From contig NZ_CAKAKL010000001.1 in assembly GCF_916619195.1 (NCBI RefSeq), forward strand, positions 868,001-932,000: a stretch of DNA of 64,000 bases. Direction: 5' to 3'. The translations under genes were made by a program, and so were the position numbers. Below the pieces are notes generated by a model. It did not search any database. It had not been told where the DNA came from and saw only the letters and a list, made by a program, of their open reading frames with translations. Positions within the stretch are counted from its first letter, which is position 1, and each line of letters begins with the position of its first letter. Shown piece by piece: positions 18,519-27,147 of the stretch. This DNA comes from Inquilinus sp. Marseille-Q2685. Its GTDB lineage: Bacteria > Pseudomonadota > Alphaproteobacteria > DSM-16000 > Inquilinaceae.

Positions 18519-18716
18519 TCCCGCCTCCCTGATCGACGGATAGGCCGTCGGGCGCCGCCCGTCAATGCCGAAGCCCCCGAAATCCACACGAAGCCAATCG
18601 ATCCCGTGGCTTCTTGTTGGAATCCATGATCATTGCGTGACAATCCACCGCGATTTCGCGGCGGGATACGATCGAAGCTGGACCGGGCGTGCGACCCCGC
18701 CGATAGGATAGGCCCA

Positions 18717-19517
18717 ATGTCCAAGCGAGGGAACGCCGCAGGGCCGATGTTGTCCAACCGTTGGCAGGGCGAGATCCTGCACGCCGTGCGCGAATCCGGC
18801 AGCTGCAGCATCGCCGATCTGGCGCGCCGCTTCGCGGTCTCGACCGAGACCACCCGGCGCAGCGTCAAGCCGCTGATCGAGACCGGCGCCGTGGTCCGCT
18901 TCCAGGGCGGGGTGATGCTGCGGGCCGGGCTGGAGGAACCGCCGTTCCAGCGCCGGATGCAGCGCAACCGCGAGGCCAAGCAGGCGGTGGCCGCCCTGGT
19001 CGCCGCCCGCATCGCCGACGGCGACCCGATCATCCTCGACAACGGCACCACCTCGGCCTATGTCGCCCAGGCCCTGGCGCATCACTCCCGGCTGGTGGTG
19101 GTGACCAATTCGGCGGAGATCGCCTGCCGCCTGGCGCCGCGCAACGACAACCGCGTCTTCCTGTGCGGCGGCGAGGTCAACGGCGACGACGTCGCGGCCT
19201 TCGGCCCCTCGGCCATCGCCTTCGTCCGCCAGTTCCAGGTGCGCTGCGCCGTGCTGTCGGTCGGCGGCATCAACGGCCGCGGCGAGCTGGTCGATTTCCA
19301 CCTGTTCGAGGCCGAGTTCTCGCATGCGGCGATGGCCCAGGCGGCGGAGACCTGGGTGATCGCCGACCACAGCAAGTTCGGCCGCGAAGCGCCGGTGAAG
19401 GTGTGCAGCCTGGCCGATGTCGACCTGGTCCTGACGGACCGCCCGCCCCCGCCCGACTTCGCCCGCCGCTGCGACGCCGCCGGGGTGCGGATCGCGGTGC
19501 CGGAGGGCGGGTCCTAG
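18717..19517 (+). CDS. DeoR/GlpR-family transcriptional regulator
   Basis: A 266-residue repressor-type protein. The N-terminal helix-turn-helix (SIADLARRFAVSTETTRRSV, about 25-45) is followed by the DeoR sensor domain with ILDNGTTSAYVAQAL and the phosphosugar-site-like VVTNSAEIA and SVGGIN. It diverges from the kinase/oxidoreductase operon and probably controls it. A short dyad ATTG-N5-CAAT at 18632-18644 in the shared gap is a possible but weak operator. DeoR proteins usually sense phosphorylated intermediates, which fits the neighbouring kinase. Confidence 0.88.
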   Translation: MSKRGNAAGPMLSNRWQGEILHAVRESGSCSIADLARRFAVSTETTRRSVKPLIETGAVVRFQGGVMLRAGLEEPPFQRRMQRNREAKQAVAALVAARIADGDPIILDNGTTSAYVAQALAHHSRLVVVTNSAEIACRLAPRNDNRVFLCGGEVNGDDVAAFGPSAIAFVRQFQVRCAVLSVGGINGRGELVDFHLFEAEFSHAAMAQAAETWVIADHSKFGREAPVKVCSLADVDLVLTDRPPPPDFARRCDAAGVRIAVPEGGS

Positions 19518-20125
19518 CGGGAAGACCGCGCCGCGACGCCCGCGACCACGTCGTCGACGATCTCCTGCAGCTCCGCCGGCGCCGCGCCGTCCCGGGCCTG
19601 GATCGAGATGCCCTGCATGACGGCCGCCAGGTGGCGGGCCAGGCGGCCGCCCTCCTCCGCGCCGGCGAAGGGCTGCAGCGCCAGCGCGATCCGCTCGCGC
19701 ATGGCGTCGCGCCGGATGGCCAGATCGCGGGCCAGCGCGGCATGCTCCGGATGGCAGGCGATCATCCCGCTGGAGACCATGCAGCCGCGCTCGCGATCGG
19801 GGTGGGTGACCGACCGGACCGCCGTCTCGAGCAGCCGCCGCACCGCCTCCGCCAGCGTGGCTGCGGAGGCGACGAGGTCGGCATCGAGGGAGACGGTGCT
19901 GCTCTCATAGCGGTCCAGGGCTTCCCGATAGAGTCCGGCCTTGCTGCCGAAGGCGGCATAGAGGCTCGGCGGCGCGATGCCGATCGCCTTGGTCAGGTCG
20001 CCGATCGACACCCCTTCATAGCCGTGCCGCCAGAACAGCCGCATGGCGGTCTCGACCGCCTTGTCACGATCGAAGCTCCACGGCCGCCCGCCGCGGGATT
20101 TCGCATCCGGTTCCATATCGGCCAC
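19514..20125 (-). CDS. TetR/AcrR-family regulator
   Basis: A 203-residue regulator. The helix-turn-helix YEGVSIGDLTKAIGIAPPSL is near residues 37-56, followed by YAAFGSKAGLYREAL, both typical. The C-terminal ligand domain resembles the TetR_C_33-like group. The GTG at 20125 and the ATG at 20116 are both possible starts. It is convergent with the DeoR gene, overlapping by four bases, and divergent from a Tat-exported hydrolase with a perfect dyad between, so it is likely the local repressor. Confidence 0.88.
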   Translation of the reverse strand: MADMEPDAKSRGGRPWSFDRDKAVETAMRLFWRHGYEGVSIGDLTKAIGIAPPSLYAAFGSKAGLYREALDRYESSTVSLDADLVASAATLAEAVRRLLETAVRSVTHPDRERGCMVSSGMIACHPEHAALARDLAIRRDAMRERIALALQPFAGAEEGGRLARHLAAVMQGISIQARDGAAPAELQEIVDDVVAGVAARSSR

Positions 20126-20136
20126 TAAACAACATC

Positions 20137-20153
20137 TTGACGGCCGGCGTCAA
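20137..20153. promoter_or_regulatory. TetR operator, perfect dyad
   Basis: TTGACG and CGTCAA are exact inverse arms around GCCGG. It lies 12 bases before the TetR start and 33 before the hydrolase start, so one bound dimer could block both promoters. A direct repeat TAAACAACAT flanks it at 20126-20135 and 20174-20183. Confidence 0.6.
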
Positions 20154-20185
20154 ACAGGTTGATTAGTGATCGATAAACAACATGG

Positions 20186-21112
20186 ATGGCACTGATGAAC
20201 CCCTCACGACGCAGCTTCCTGGCCGGCGCCGCCGGCTTCGCCACCCTGGCCGTCCAAGCCAGATTCGGATTCGCGGCGCCGCAGCCGCGGGAAACGTTCT
20301 CCGTCCGGTCCTCGGACGGCACGGTGCTGACGGGCGACGCGCAGGGCGACCCGCAGGCGCCCGAGATCCTGTTCATCCACGGCCTGCGCCAGAGCCGGCT
20401 GAGCTGGGACAAGCAGTTCGCCGATCCGGCATTGGCCGGCTTCCGCCTGGTCCGCTTCGACCTGCGCGGCCATGGCGATTCGGACAAGCCGCCCTCCCCC
20501 GACGCCTATGCGGATGCCGATCTGTGGGCGGACGACGTCGCCGCCGCGATCGCCGGCGCCAAGCTGCGCCGCCCTGTCCTGGTGGGCTGGTCGCTCGGCG
20601 GCTACGTGGCCGGCGCCTATCTGCGGAAATATGGCGGCGCGCGGGTCGCGGGGATCAACCTGGTCGACGCGGTGAGCAAGCTGTCGCCGGAGCTGCTGAC
20701 GCCGCTGGCTGGCACCTTCGCCCGCAGCACCACCTCGCCCGACCTGGCCGAACGGACGGCGGAGACGGCGCGCTTCCTCGAAGCCTGCTTCCACCAGCGG
20801 CCGACGGAGGCCGAGCTGCAGCACATGCTGGTCGTCAACGGCATGACCCCGAGGGCGGTCGGCGAAGGCTTCGTCCGGACGGACACGCCCGACCTCGAAC
20901 CCGTCTTCCAGGCTTATGCCGGGCCGATCCTGCTGACGCATGGCGTGCATGACCGGCTGGTCCGCCTGGCGATGTCGGAGCGGATCAAGGCGCTGCATCC
21001 CGGCAGCCGCCTGTCGGTCTATGCGGAGAGCGGCCACAGCCCCTTCTATGAGGAGCCGGCCCGGTTCGGGCGGGAGCTCGCCGCCTTCGTGACGGCTTCG
21101 GCCCGAAGCTGA
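20186..21112 (+). CDS. Tat-exported alpha/beta hydrolase
   Basis: A 308-residue hydrolase. The signal has RRSFLAGAAGF, a Tat motif, and a likely cleavage near FGFAAP (about residue 31). The fold shows EILFIHGLRQSRLSW, the nucleophile elbow VGWSLGG with Ser, and the catalytic His in AESGHSPFYEEP. Non-heme peroxidases and esterases of this group look alike, so the substrate is open. It diverges from a TetR gene with an operator in the gap, suggesting induction by its substrate or a related compound. Confidence 0.88.
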   Translation: MALMNPSRRSFLAGAAGFATLAVQARFGFAAPQPRETFSVRSSDGTVLTGDAQGDPQAPEILFIHGLRQSRLSWDKQFADPALAGFRLVRFDLRGHGDSDKPPSPDAYADADLWADDVAAAIAGAKLRRPVLVGWSLGGYVAGAYLRKYGGARVAGINLVDAVSKLSPELLTPLAGTFARSTTSPDLAERTAETARFLEACFHQRPTEAELQHMLVVNGMTPRAVGEGFVRTDTPDLEPVFQAYAGPILLTHGVHDRLVRLAMSERIKALHPGSRLSVYAESGHSPFYEEPARFGRELAAFVTASARS

Positions 21113-21123
21113 GCGGCGGATCG

Positions 21124-21404
21124 GGGCCAGCCTGGAATTCTCACACCCCCTACGCCCTGCGTCGCCTTGCGGCGAGTCGGATGCGGGGGCGGGACGCGAA
21201 AAGCGTATAGGGGACATACGGTTGAGCGGCCCGCTCCCGCAGGCGGCCGCCGCAAGACGACCCTTCGGGCCGGTTGAAAATGCCGACAGGGTGCGTCGAA
21301 CGGCTTGCCCGATGCAAAGGCATCGCGCTGCGTCGCTCTCCTGCCCCGTCGGCATTTTGAACCGGCGCAGGGCATAGGGAGTGTGAGAAATGCGGGCCAG
21401 CCTG
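21124..21404. mobile_element. MITE-like element with imperfect terminal inverted repeats and 11-bp flanking direct repeat
   Basis: GGGCCAGCCTG occurs at 21124-21134 and 21394-21404. Just inside are imperfect inverted arms of about 24 bases, 21138-21161 and 21366-21389 (core TCTCACACCCCCTACG against CATAGGGAGTGTGAGA). A second perfect-looking pair is nested inside (21270-21287 and 21348-21365, core TGAAAATGCCGAC; one mismatch). It has no credible coding sequence. The direct repeats could be a target duplication; the 108-base asymmetric insert in the left arm is odd. Confidence 0.45.
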
Positions 21405-21409
21405 CCCCC

Positions 21410-21438
21410 AAAGAAAAACAGGCCGCATCGCTGCGGCC
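21410..21438 (-). terminator. Intrinsic terminator of the MmgR-like RNA
   Basis: The stem GGCCGCA/TGCGGCC with a 4-base loop is followed on the minus strand by TGTTTTTCTTT. No minus-strand gene lies upstream within 300 bases, so it terminates the small RNA. Confidence 0.75.
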
Positions 21439-21487
21439 CGAGTTTAGGGAGGAAACGCCCAAGAAGTGCGTTACGACAGCAGCTCAT
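21410..21487 (-). ncRNA. mmgR: MmgR/suhB-like small RNA (alpha-r8 family)
   Basis: On the minus strand the segment contains TTTCCTCCCT (21455-21446), the conserved unpaired 10-mer of the alpha-r8 family, immediately followed by AAACTC and a 7-bp GGCCGCA/TGCGGCC terminator with a T-rich tail (TGTTTTTCTTT). The order and size, about 78 nt, match MmgR of Sinorhizobium, which limits polyhydroxybutyrate and phasin accumulation. The 5' end is estimated by length. Upstream ATGTTGCAGTGCGATATGC holds a TTGCA/TGCGA dyad that might bind a PhaR-type regulator (inference). Confidence 0.6.
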
Positions 21488-21801
21488 CACTGCATATCGC
21501 ACTGCAACATAAGCATGTCGCGGCGGCCGCTGCAAGCGAAATCAGATTAAAAATTGGTCACAGAGAGATTTGCCCAAATTTTGCCCTTTTCCGAGGCCGA
21601 TGCCGGCCTTTTGGGCGCTCACAGCCGCTTGATCAGCCACAGCACGAGGTCGTCGTCGGCCGGCACCGAGTCGCCGAGCCGATCCATCGCGTCCGATCAC
21701 CATCCGCGCTGCAGCCGGCGGCCGGTCGTGCCATCGTGGGACAGCGGATCGCCGGCGACTCGGATCGAAGGACGCAGGTCCGCGCAGGAGGAGACACAGC
21801 A
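21488..21801. other. Intergenic region upstream of the nucleoside hydrolase
   Basis: No convincing gene is seen. It holds the likely promoter of the MmgR-like RNA near 21490-21525 and an AT-richer patch at 21540-21595. A 22-codon minus-strand frame (21619-21687, ending in LVLWLIKRL) may be the remnant of a gene end, but nothing supports it as a functional gene. AGGAGGAGA before 21802 is the ribosome site of the next gene. Confidence 0.5.
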
Positions 21802-22887
21802 ATGCAGCGATGGATCGCCGCCGCCGTGGTGGCATGGGCGCTGGCCGCGGCACCGGCCGTGGCCGCCGAGAAGGTCATCCTCGACACCGATTTCAGCACC
21901 GCCGGGGATGACGGCCAGGTCCTGATCATGGCCGCGCAGCTCGACCGCCAGGGCGTGATCGACCTGCTGGGCGTCACCGTGGTGACCGGCAACAACTGGC
22001 TGAAGCAGGAGGTGGCGGACGCGCTGCGCGCGGTCGAGCGCCTAGGGGTCGCCGACAAGGTCGGCGTCCATGCCGGCGCCAACCTGCCGCTGGTGCACGA
22101 TCCCGAGAGCTTCGAGAGCGAGCGCACCCTGTTCGGCTTCGGCGAGAGCTACAAGACCGCCTTCCACCGGCCGCAGCCGGCCGATGCCGATCTGGTGGCG
22201 CCGCCGGACGGCTTTGCCCGGACGGCGAAGCTGCAGGACCGGGACGCGGTCGACTTCATCGTCGACACGGTCAAGGCCAACCCGCACGAGGTGTCGCTGC
22301 TGGTGATCGGCCCGGCGACCAACATCGCGCTGGCGGTGCGCAAGAACCCGGAGATCGTGCCGCTGATCAAGAAGATCGTCTACATGGCCGGCGCCTTCGA
22401 CGTCCGCGGCAACACCACCCCGGCCGCCGAGATGAACGTCTGGATCGACCCCGAGGCCGCGCGCATCGTCATGCGCGAGCCGATCGACCAGGCGATCATC
22501 CCGCTCGACGTCACCGACATCACCCAGCTCGGCAAGGCGGATTTCGACCGCATCATGGCCGCCGGCGGCCCGATCCCGGCACTGTTCAAGGACAGCTGGA
22601 TGGCGAAGGCCTTCGCCGGGGACCCGAAGGCGACGGTCAACGTCTTCGACACGCTGGCCCTCGCCTATCTGGTCGACCCCGGCTACGCGACCAGGGTCGA
22701 GGACCTGTTCGTCGACGTCGACATCGCCTTCGGCCCCGGCTACGGCCGCACCTTCGGTTATTGGCAGGAGCAGCCGACGAAGCTGCTGCAGAAGATCAAG
22801 GGGGGGAAGCAGTTCGACAACCGCCGCTTCTTCGACCTCTATGTCGACCTGATGACCCGGCCGGTGCCGATCAAGCCGGCGACCTGA
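21802..22887 (+). CDS. Exported inosine-uridine preferring nucleoside hydrolase
   Basis: A 361-residue enzyme with a Sec signal (IAAAVVAWALAAAPAVAA, cleavage near residue 22). KVILDTDFSTAGDDGQVL carries the calcium-binding Asp cluster of the family, LLVIGPATNIALA is the conserved middle motif and AEMNVWIDPEAA the loop before the C-terminal ligand. It should split nucleosides into base and ribose in the periplasm. The ATG at 21802 follows a strong AGGAGG site. It is a single gene; the following aldehyde dehydrogenase starts 110 bases later. Confidence 0.88.
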   Translation: MQRWIAAAVVAWALAAAPAVAAEKVILDTDFSTAGDDGQVLIMAAQLDRQGVIDLLGVTVVTGNNWLKQEVADALRAVERLGVADKVGVHAGANLPLVHDPESFESERTLFGFGESYKTAFHRPQPADADLVAPPDGFARTAKLQDRDAVDFIVDTVKANPHEVSLLVIGPATNIALAVRKNPEIVPLIKKIVYMAGAFDVRGNTTPAAEMNVWIDPEAARIVMREPIDQAIIPLDVTDITQLGKADFDRIMAAGGPIPALFKDSWMAKAFAGDPKATVNVFDTLALAYLVDPGYATRVEDLFVDVDIAFGPGYGRTFGYWQEQPTKLLQKIKGGKQFDNRRFFDLYVDLMTRPVPIKPAT

Positions 22888-22997
22888 CGGCCGGCCATGC
22901 GCGGGACGCGGCCCGGGGCGGGTCGCGATCCCTCTTGGGAAATCCGGGACGATGGCCGCAAGATGCGCGCCGCAGAGAGGCAGTCCCGAGATCCCGA

Positions 22998-24380
22998 ATG
23001 ACCCAGGTTCTGAAGACCATCACGCCGGTGAACGGCGGCATCTATGTCGAGCGGCCGCTGGCGACGCCCGCCGAGGCCGAGGCGGCGCTGGCCCGCGCCC
23101 GCACCGCCCAGGCCGAATGGCGGCGCGTGCCGGTGTCGGAGCGGGCGCGTCTCCTGTCCGCCGCGGTCGACGCCTTCGTCGCCGCCGGGCCGGAGATCGC
23201 GCGCGAGATCACCTGGCAGATGGGCCGGCCGGTCCGCTACACCCCCGGCGAGGTCCGCGGCTTCGAGGAGCGGGCGCGCTACATGATCTCGGTGGCCGAA
23301 GGCGCGCTGGCCGACATCGATGTCGGGCCGAAGGAAGGCTTCCGCCGCTTCATCCGGCGCGAGCCGCTGGGCACCGTCTTCGTCGTCGCCCCCTGGAACT
23401 ACCCGTATCTGACCGCGGTCAACGCCGTGGTCCCGGCGCTGATGGCCGGCAATGCGGTGATCCTGAAGCATTCGCACCAGACGCCGCTGTGCGCCGAGCG
23501 CTTCGCCGAGGCGCTGCGGGACCTGCCGCCGGGCGTGTTCCAGCACATCCATGCCGACCACGACACCACGGCGAAGATGATCGGCAGCGGCGCGGTCGAC
23601 TTCGTCGCCTTCACCGGCTCGGTGCCCGGCGGCCGCGCGGTCGAGGACGCCGCCGCCGGCCGCTTCGTCGGCGTCGGGCTCGAGCTCGGCGGCAAGGACC
23701 CCGGCTATGTCCGCGCCGACGCCGACCTGAAGCACGCGGTCGAGACGCTGGTGGACGGCGCCTTCTTCAACTCCGGCCAGTCCTGCTGCGGCATCGAGCG
23801 GATCTATGTCCACGCCTCGGTCTACGATGCCTTCGTCGAAGGCGCGGTCGAGCTGACCAAGCAATACGTGCTGGGCGACCCGACCGAAGAGGCGACCACC
23901 CTCGGCCCTATGGTCCGGGCCTCCGCCGCCGACTTCGTGCGCGGCCAGACCGCGGAGGCGGTGCGCCAGGGCGCTCGCGCCCTGATCGACGCCAAGGGCT
24001 TCGCGGCGGACAAGCCCGGCACGCCCTATCTGGCGCCGCAGATCCTGACCCAGGTCGACCATTCGATGCGGGTGATGACCGAGGAGAGCTTCGGCCCCGT
24101 CGTCGGCATCATGAAGGTGGCGTCGGACGAGGAAGCGGTGCGGCTGATGAACGACAGCCCCTACGGCCTGACCGCATCTGTCTTCACCCGCGACGTCGAC
24201 GCCGCCATCGCCATCGGCGACCAGGTGGCGACCGGCACCTGGTTCCTGAACCGCTGCGACTATCTGGACCCGGCCCTGGCCTGGACCGGCGTCAAGGACT
24301 CCGGCCGCGGCTGCACCCTCTCGACCCTCGGCTACGACTACCTGACCCGGCCGAAATCCTTCCACCTGCGGCTTCCCTGA
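22998..24380 (+). CDS. NAD(P)-dependent aldehyde dehydrogenase
   Basis: A 460-residue ALDH-fold enzyme. APWNYPYLTAVNAVVPAL and the GSVPGGRAVEDAA cofactor turn are present, the general base is in GLELGGKDPGYV and the nucleophile in FFNSGQSCCGIERIYV. Length and order are normal. It is 27 bases before an iron alcohol dehydrogenase on the same strand, so the pair probably oxidises an alcohol to an acid through the aldehyde. The substrate is unknown. Confidence 0.9.
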   Translation: MTQVLKTITPVNGGIYVERPLATPAEAEAALARARTAQAEWRRVPVSERARLLSAAVDAFVAAGPEIAREITWQMGRPVRYTPGEVRGFEERARYMISVAEGALADIDVGPKEGFRRFIRREPLGTVFVVAPWNYPYLTAVNAVVPALMAGNAVILKHSHQTPLCAERFAEALRDLPPGVFQHIHADHDTTAKMIGSGAVDFVAFTGSVPGGRAVEDAAAGRFVGVGLELGGKDPGYVRADADLKHAVETLVDGAFFNSGQSCCGIERIYVHASVYDAFVEGAVELTKQYVLGDPTEEATTLGPMVRASAADFVRGQTAEAVRQGARALIDAKGFAADKPGTPYLAPQILTQVDHSMRVMTEESFGPVVGIMKVASDEEAVRLMNDSPYGLTASVFTRDVDAAIAIGDQVATGTWFLNRCDYLDPALAWTGVKDSGRGCTLSTLGYDYLTRPKSFHLRLP

Positions 24381-24407
24381 CCGGCGCCCTTTTCCGCGAG
24401 ACCAAGA

Positions 24408-25565
24408 ATGCTCAAAGGCAACTGGAACTACCCGACCGCGGTGAAGTTCGGCCCCGGCCGGATCAAGGAGCTGCCGGACCTGTGCAAGGCCCATGGCCTG
24501 ACGCGGCCGCTGCTGGTCACCGATCCCGGCTTGGCGAAGCTGGCGATGATCACGGACGCCGTGGCCGCCAACGAGGCCGCCGGCATCCCGACCGCCGTGT
24601 TCAGCGACGTCAAGCCGAACCCGACCGGGAAGAACGTCGCCGACGGCGTCGCCGCCTACAAGGCCGGCGGCCATGACGGCGTCATCGCCTTCGGCGGCGG
24701 CAGCCCGCTGGACGCCGGCAAGGCCATCGCCTTCCACGCCGGCCAGTCGCGCCCGCTGTGGGATTTCGAGGATATCGGCGACTGGTGGACCCGCGCCGAC
24801 GCGTCGAGGATCGCCCCGGTGATCGCGATCCCGACCACCGCCGGCACAGGGTCGGAGGTCGGGCGCGCCGGCGTCATCACCGACGAGGAGGCGCATGTGA
24901 AGCGCATCATCTTCCACCCGAAGATGATGCCGGTCGTCGTGATCGCCGATCCGGAGCTGACCGTCGGCCTGCCGCCGCATGTCACCGCCGCCACCGGCAT
25001 GGACGCGCTGGCCCATTGCCTGGAGGCGTTCTGCGCCCCCGGCTTCCACCCGATGGCCGACGGCATCGCGCTGGAGGGTATGCGCCTGATCCGGGAATGG
25101 CTGCCGGTCGCGGTCAGGGACGGCAAGGACCTGGAGGCGCGCGGCAACATGCTGGTCGCCGCCAGCATGGGCGCCACCGCCTTCCAGAAGGGGCTGGGGT
25201 CGATCCACTCCCTCGCCCATCCGCTCGGCGCGCTGTACGACGCCCATCACGGCCTGCTGAACGGCATCCTGATGCCCTACTGCATGGTCCACAACCGCGA
25301 CGCCATCGAGGATCGGATGGAGCGCCTGGGCCGCACTATCGGCCTGTCGAAGCCCAGCTTCGACACCGTGCTGGTGTGGGTGCTGGACCTGCGCCGTGAG
25401 ATCGGCATCCCGCACACGCTGAAGGAGATCGGCATCGGCGACAACCGGGCCGAGGAGATCGGCCGCATGGCCGAGGCCGACCCCTCCACCGGCAGCAACG
25501 CGAAGCCGGTCAAGGCCGACGAATTGCGCGCCGTGTTCGTGGATGCGGTGAACGGCCGGCTGTAA
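24408..25565 (+). CDS. Iron-containing alcohol dehydrogenase
   Basis: A 385-residue group III alcohol dehydrogenase. FGGGSPLDAGKAIA binds NAD phosphates, and the metal site is formed by the Asp of the preceding domain, His in DALAHCLEAF, His in SIHSLAHPLGALYDAHHG and the second His of the same segment. It works with the aldehyde dehydrogenase directly upstream. The GNWNYPTAVKFGPGRI opening is close to enzymes acting on short-chain or amino alcohols. Confidence 0.9.
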   Translation: MLKGNWNYPTAVKFGPGRIKELPDLCKAHGLTRPLLVTDPGLAKLAMITDAVAANEAAGIPTAVFSDVKPNPTGKNVADGVAAYKAGGHDGVIAFGGGSPLDAGKAIAFHAGQSRPLWDFEDIGDWWTRADASRIAPVIAIPTTAGTGSEVGRAGVITDEEAHVKRIIFHPKMMPVVVIADPELTVGLPPHVTAATGMDALAHCLEAFCAPGFHPMADGIALEGMRLIREWLPVAVRDGKDLEARGNMLVAASMGATAFQKGLGSIHSLAHPLGALYDAHHGLLNGILMPYCMVHNRDAIEDRMERLGRTIGLSKPSFDTVLVWVLDLRREIGIPHTLKEIGIGDNRAEEIGRMAEADPSTGSNAKPVKADELRAVFVDAVNGRL

Positions 25566-25590
25566 GGCCGGCGCCCTGCCTTCCCCCACG

Positions 25591-25670
25591 CTGTCATTGC
25601 CGGGCTTGACCCGGCAATCCAGTGGGCGTCGACAGTCTCTGGATGCCCGGGTCAGGCCCGGGCATGACAG
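25591..25670. repeat. Palindromic repeat (CTGTCATGCCCGGG family), copy 2
   Basis: CTGTCATTGCCGGGCTTGAC and its partner GTCAGGCCCGGGCATGACAG bracket the element, with CCCGGCAATCCAG/CTGGATGCCCGGG as second arms. Same family as 3997-4088, in opposite orientation by arm type. It follows the alcohol dehydrogenase gene. Confidence 0.85.
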
Positions 25671-25883
25671 CTTGGGGATCAGGATTCAGGCGACCATCCG
25701 TCTTCTTTTTCCTCGGATACGGCTGCGCCGGAAGCCCTCTACTCGTGCGGCATTTTGCTTTCCGTCGCATCTGTCGCATTGAAAATTATTAACCCCATCG
25801 CACTGCACAAAAGTCTTACATGTCGGTGAGGCACCGGGGGCGGCAGGCCTTTTCCGGTGCGGTCCGGCTGCGGGAATCAGGCC

Positions 25884-27125
25884 ATGAAGCGCTCGGTTTT
25901 GGGGGTCGTCGCGGTCCTCGGCATCGCCGTTGCCGCCGTCGCATGGCAACGCTTCGGCAACGCCGACGCGATCGAGCGCAGCGGCAGGACCGCAGAGGCC
26001 GCGGGCCAGTCCGGCGGCAAGAATGCCGGCCGGCCCATCCCGGTTGTCACCGCCCCGGTCGAGCAGACATCGGTCGCCACCACCATCTCCGCCATCGGCA
26101 CGGTCGAGCCGATCTCGACCGTCCTGGTCAGCTCCCGCATCGACAGCCAGGTGATGCAGGTGCATGTCGCCGACGGCCAGACGGTCCAGGCCGGCGACCT
26201 CTTGTTCACCCTCGACGACAAGCCGGCCAAGGCCGCGGTCGCCCTGGCCCAGGCCAACCTGGCCAAGGACCAGGCGACGCGGGACCAGACCGCGGCCGAT
26301 GTCGAACGCGACAAGCCGCTGGTCAAGACCGGCGCGGTCTCGCAGCAGGCCTACGACCAGGCCGTGGCCGCCGCCAAGGCGGCCGAGGCCAGCGTCGCCG
26401 CCGACCAGGCCAATCTCGACCAGGCCCAGCTGACCCTGTCCTACACCCAGATCCGGGCCCCGATCACCGGCCGGCTCGGCGTCGTCTCGGTCACCGCCGG
26501 CAACCTGGTCAAGGCCAACACCACCAACAGCAACGCCACCAGCGGCGCCGTCACCAGCCTGGTCACCATCACCGAGATGACGCCGATCCGGATCGCCTTC
26601 ACGGTGCCGGAGCGGAACCTGGACGCGATCCGCGCGGCCATGACCGGCCCGACCCCGCCGACGGTCGAGGCCTTCGACAGCGATGGCCGGCGCCGCATCG
26701 CCAGCGGCCAGCTGAGCTTCATCGACAGCACGGTCGACACCAAGTCGGGAACCATCCCGCTGAAGGCGACCTTCGACAACGCCGCCTTCGCCCTGTGGCC
26801 GGGGCAGTTCGTGCGGGTGGCGCTACGGCTCGGCACCCAGGACAATGCCATCACCGTGCCGACGGTGGCGCTGCAGGCCGGCCAGGACGGCGCCTTCGTC
26901 TTCGTCGCCAGGCCGGACGGCACCGCCGAGGTGCGGCCCGTGACGGTGACGCGCACCGCCGGCGACATCGCGGTGGTCGCCCAGGGCCTGACGCCGGGCG
27001 AGAAGGTGGTGACCGAGGGCCAGCTGCGGCTGATGCAGGGCAGCCGGATCACCGAGAAGGCGGCCGGCACGGCCCCGGCGGCGCCGCGCGCGGACGGCGT
27101 CGCCTCCGCCGTCAGCCCGAACTGA
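25884..27125 (+). CDS. RND efflux periplasmic adaptor
   Basis: A 413-residue membrane-fusion protein of the AcrA/MdtA type. An N-terminal membrane anchor (SVLGVVAVLGIAVAAVAW) is followed by a biotinyl-lipoyl half-motif, a coiled-coil hairpin rich in Ala/Gln/Asp (about 115-185), the second half IRAPITGRLGVVSV and a beta-barrel with VTAGNLVKANTT. The ATG at 25884 is chosen since the anchor starts there. It joins the RND pump 22 bases downstream to an outer-membrane channel not present in the window. Confidence 0.92.
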   Translation: MKRSVLGVVAVLGIAVAAVAWQRFGNADAIERSGRTAEAAGQSGGKNAGRPIPVVTAPVEQTSVATTISAIGTVEPISTVLVSSRIDSQVMQVHVADGQTVQAGDLLFTLDDKPAKAAVALAQANLAKDQATRDQTAADVERDKPLVKTGAVSQQAYDQAVAAAKAAEASVAADQANLDQAQLTLSYTQIRAPITGRLGVVSVTAGNLVKANTTNSNATSGAVTSLVTITEMTPIRIAFTVPERNLDAIRAAMTGPTPPTVEAFDSDGRRRIASGQLSFIDSTVDTKSGTIPLKATFDNAAFALWPGQFVRVALRLGTQDNAITVPTVALQAGQDGAFVFVARPDGTAEVRPVTVTRTAGDIAVVAQGLTPGEKVVTEGQLRLMQGSRITEKAAGTAPAAPRADGVASAVSPN

Positions 27126-27147
27126 TCCGGGCGCGGGGACAAGGGCC

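Noticed and set aside
21619..21687. A 22-codon minus-strand frame ending LVLWLIKRL
   Set aside because: It has no ribosome site, no recognisable family and no context; kept only as a remark in the intergenic entry.
22839..25589. A 916-codon minus-strand open frame opposite the aldehyde and alcohol dehydrogenase genes
   Set aside because: It is the antisense shadow of two well-supported enzymes; its composition is His/Arg/Gly/Gln-rich with no domain, as expected from high-GC third positions.
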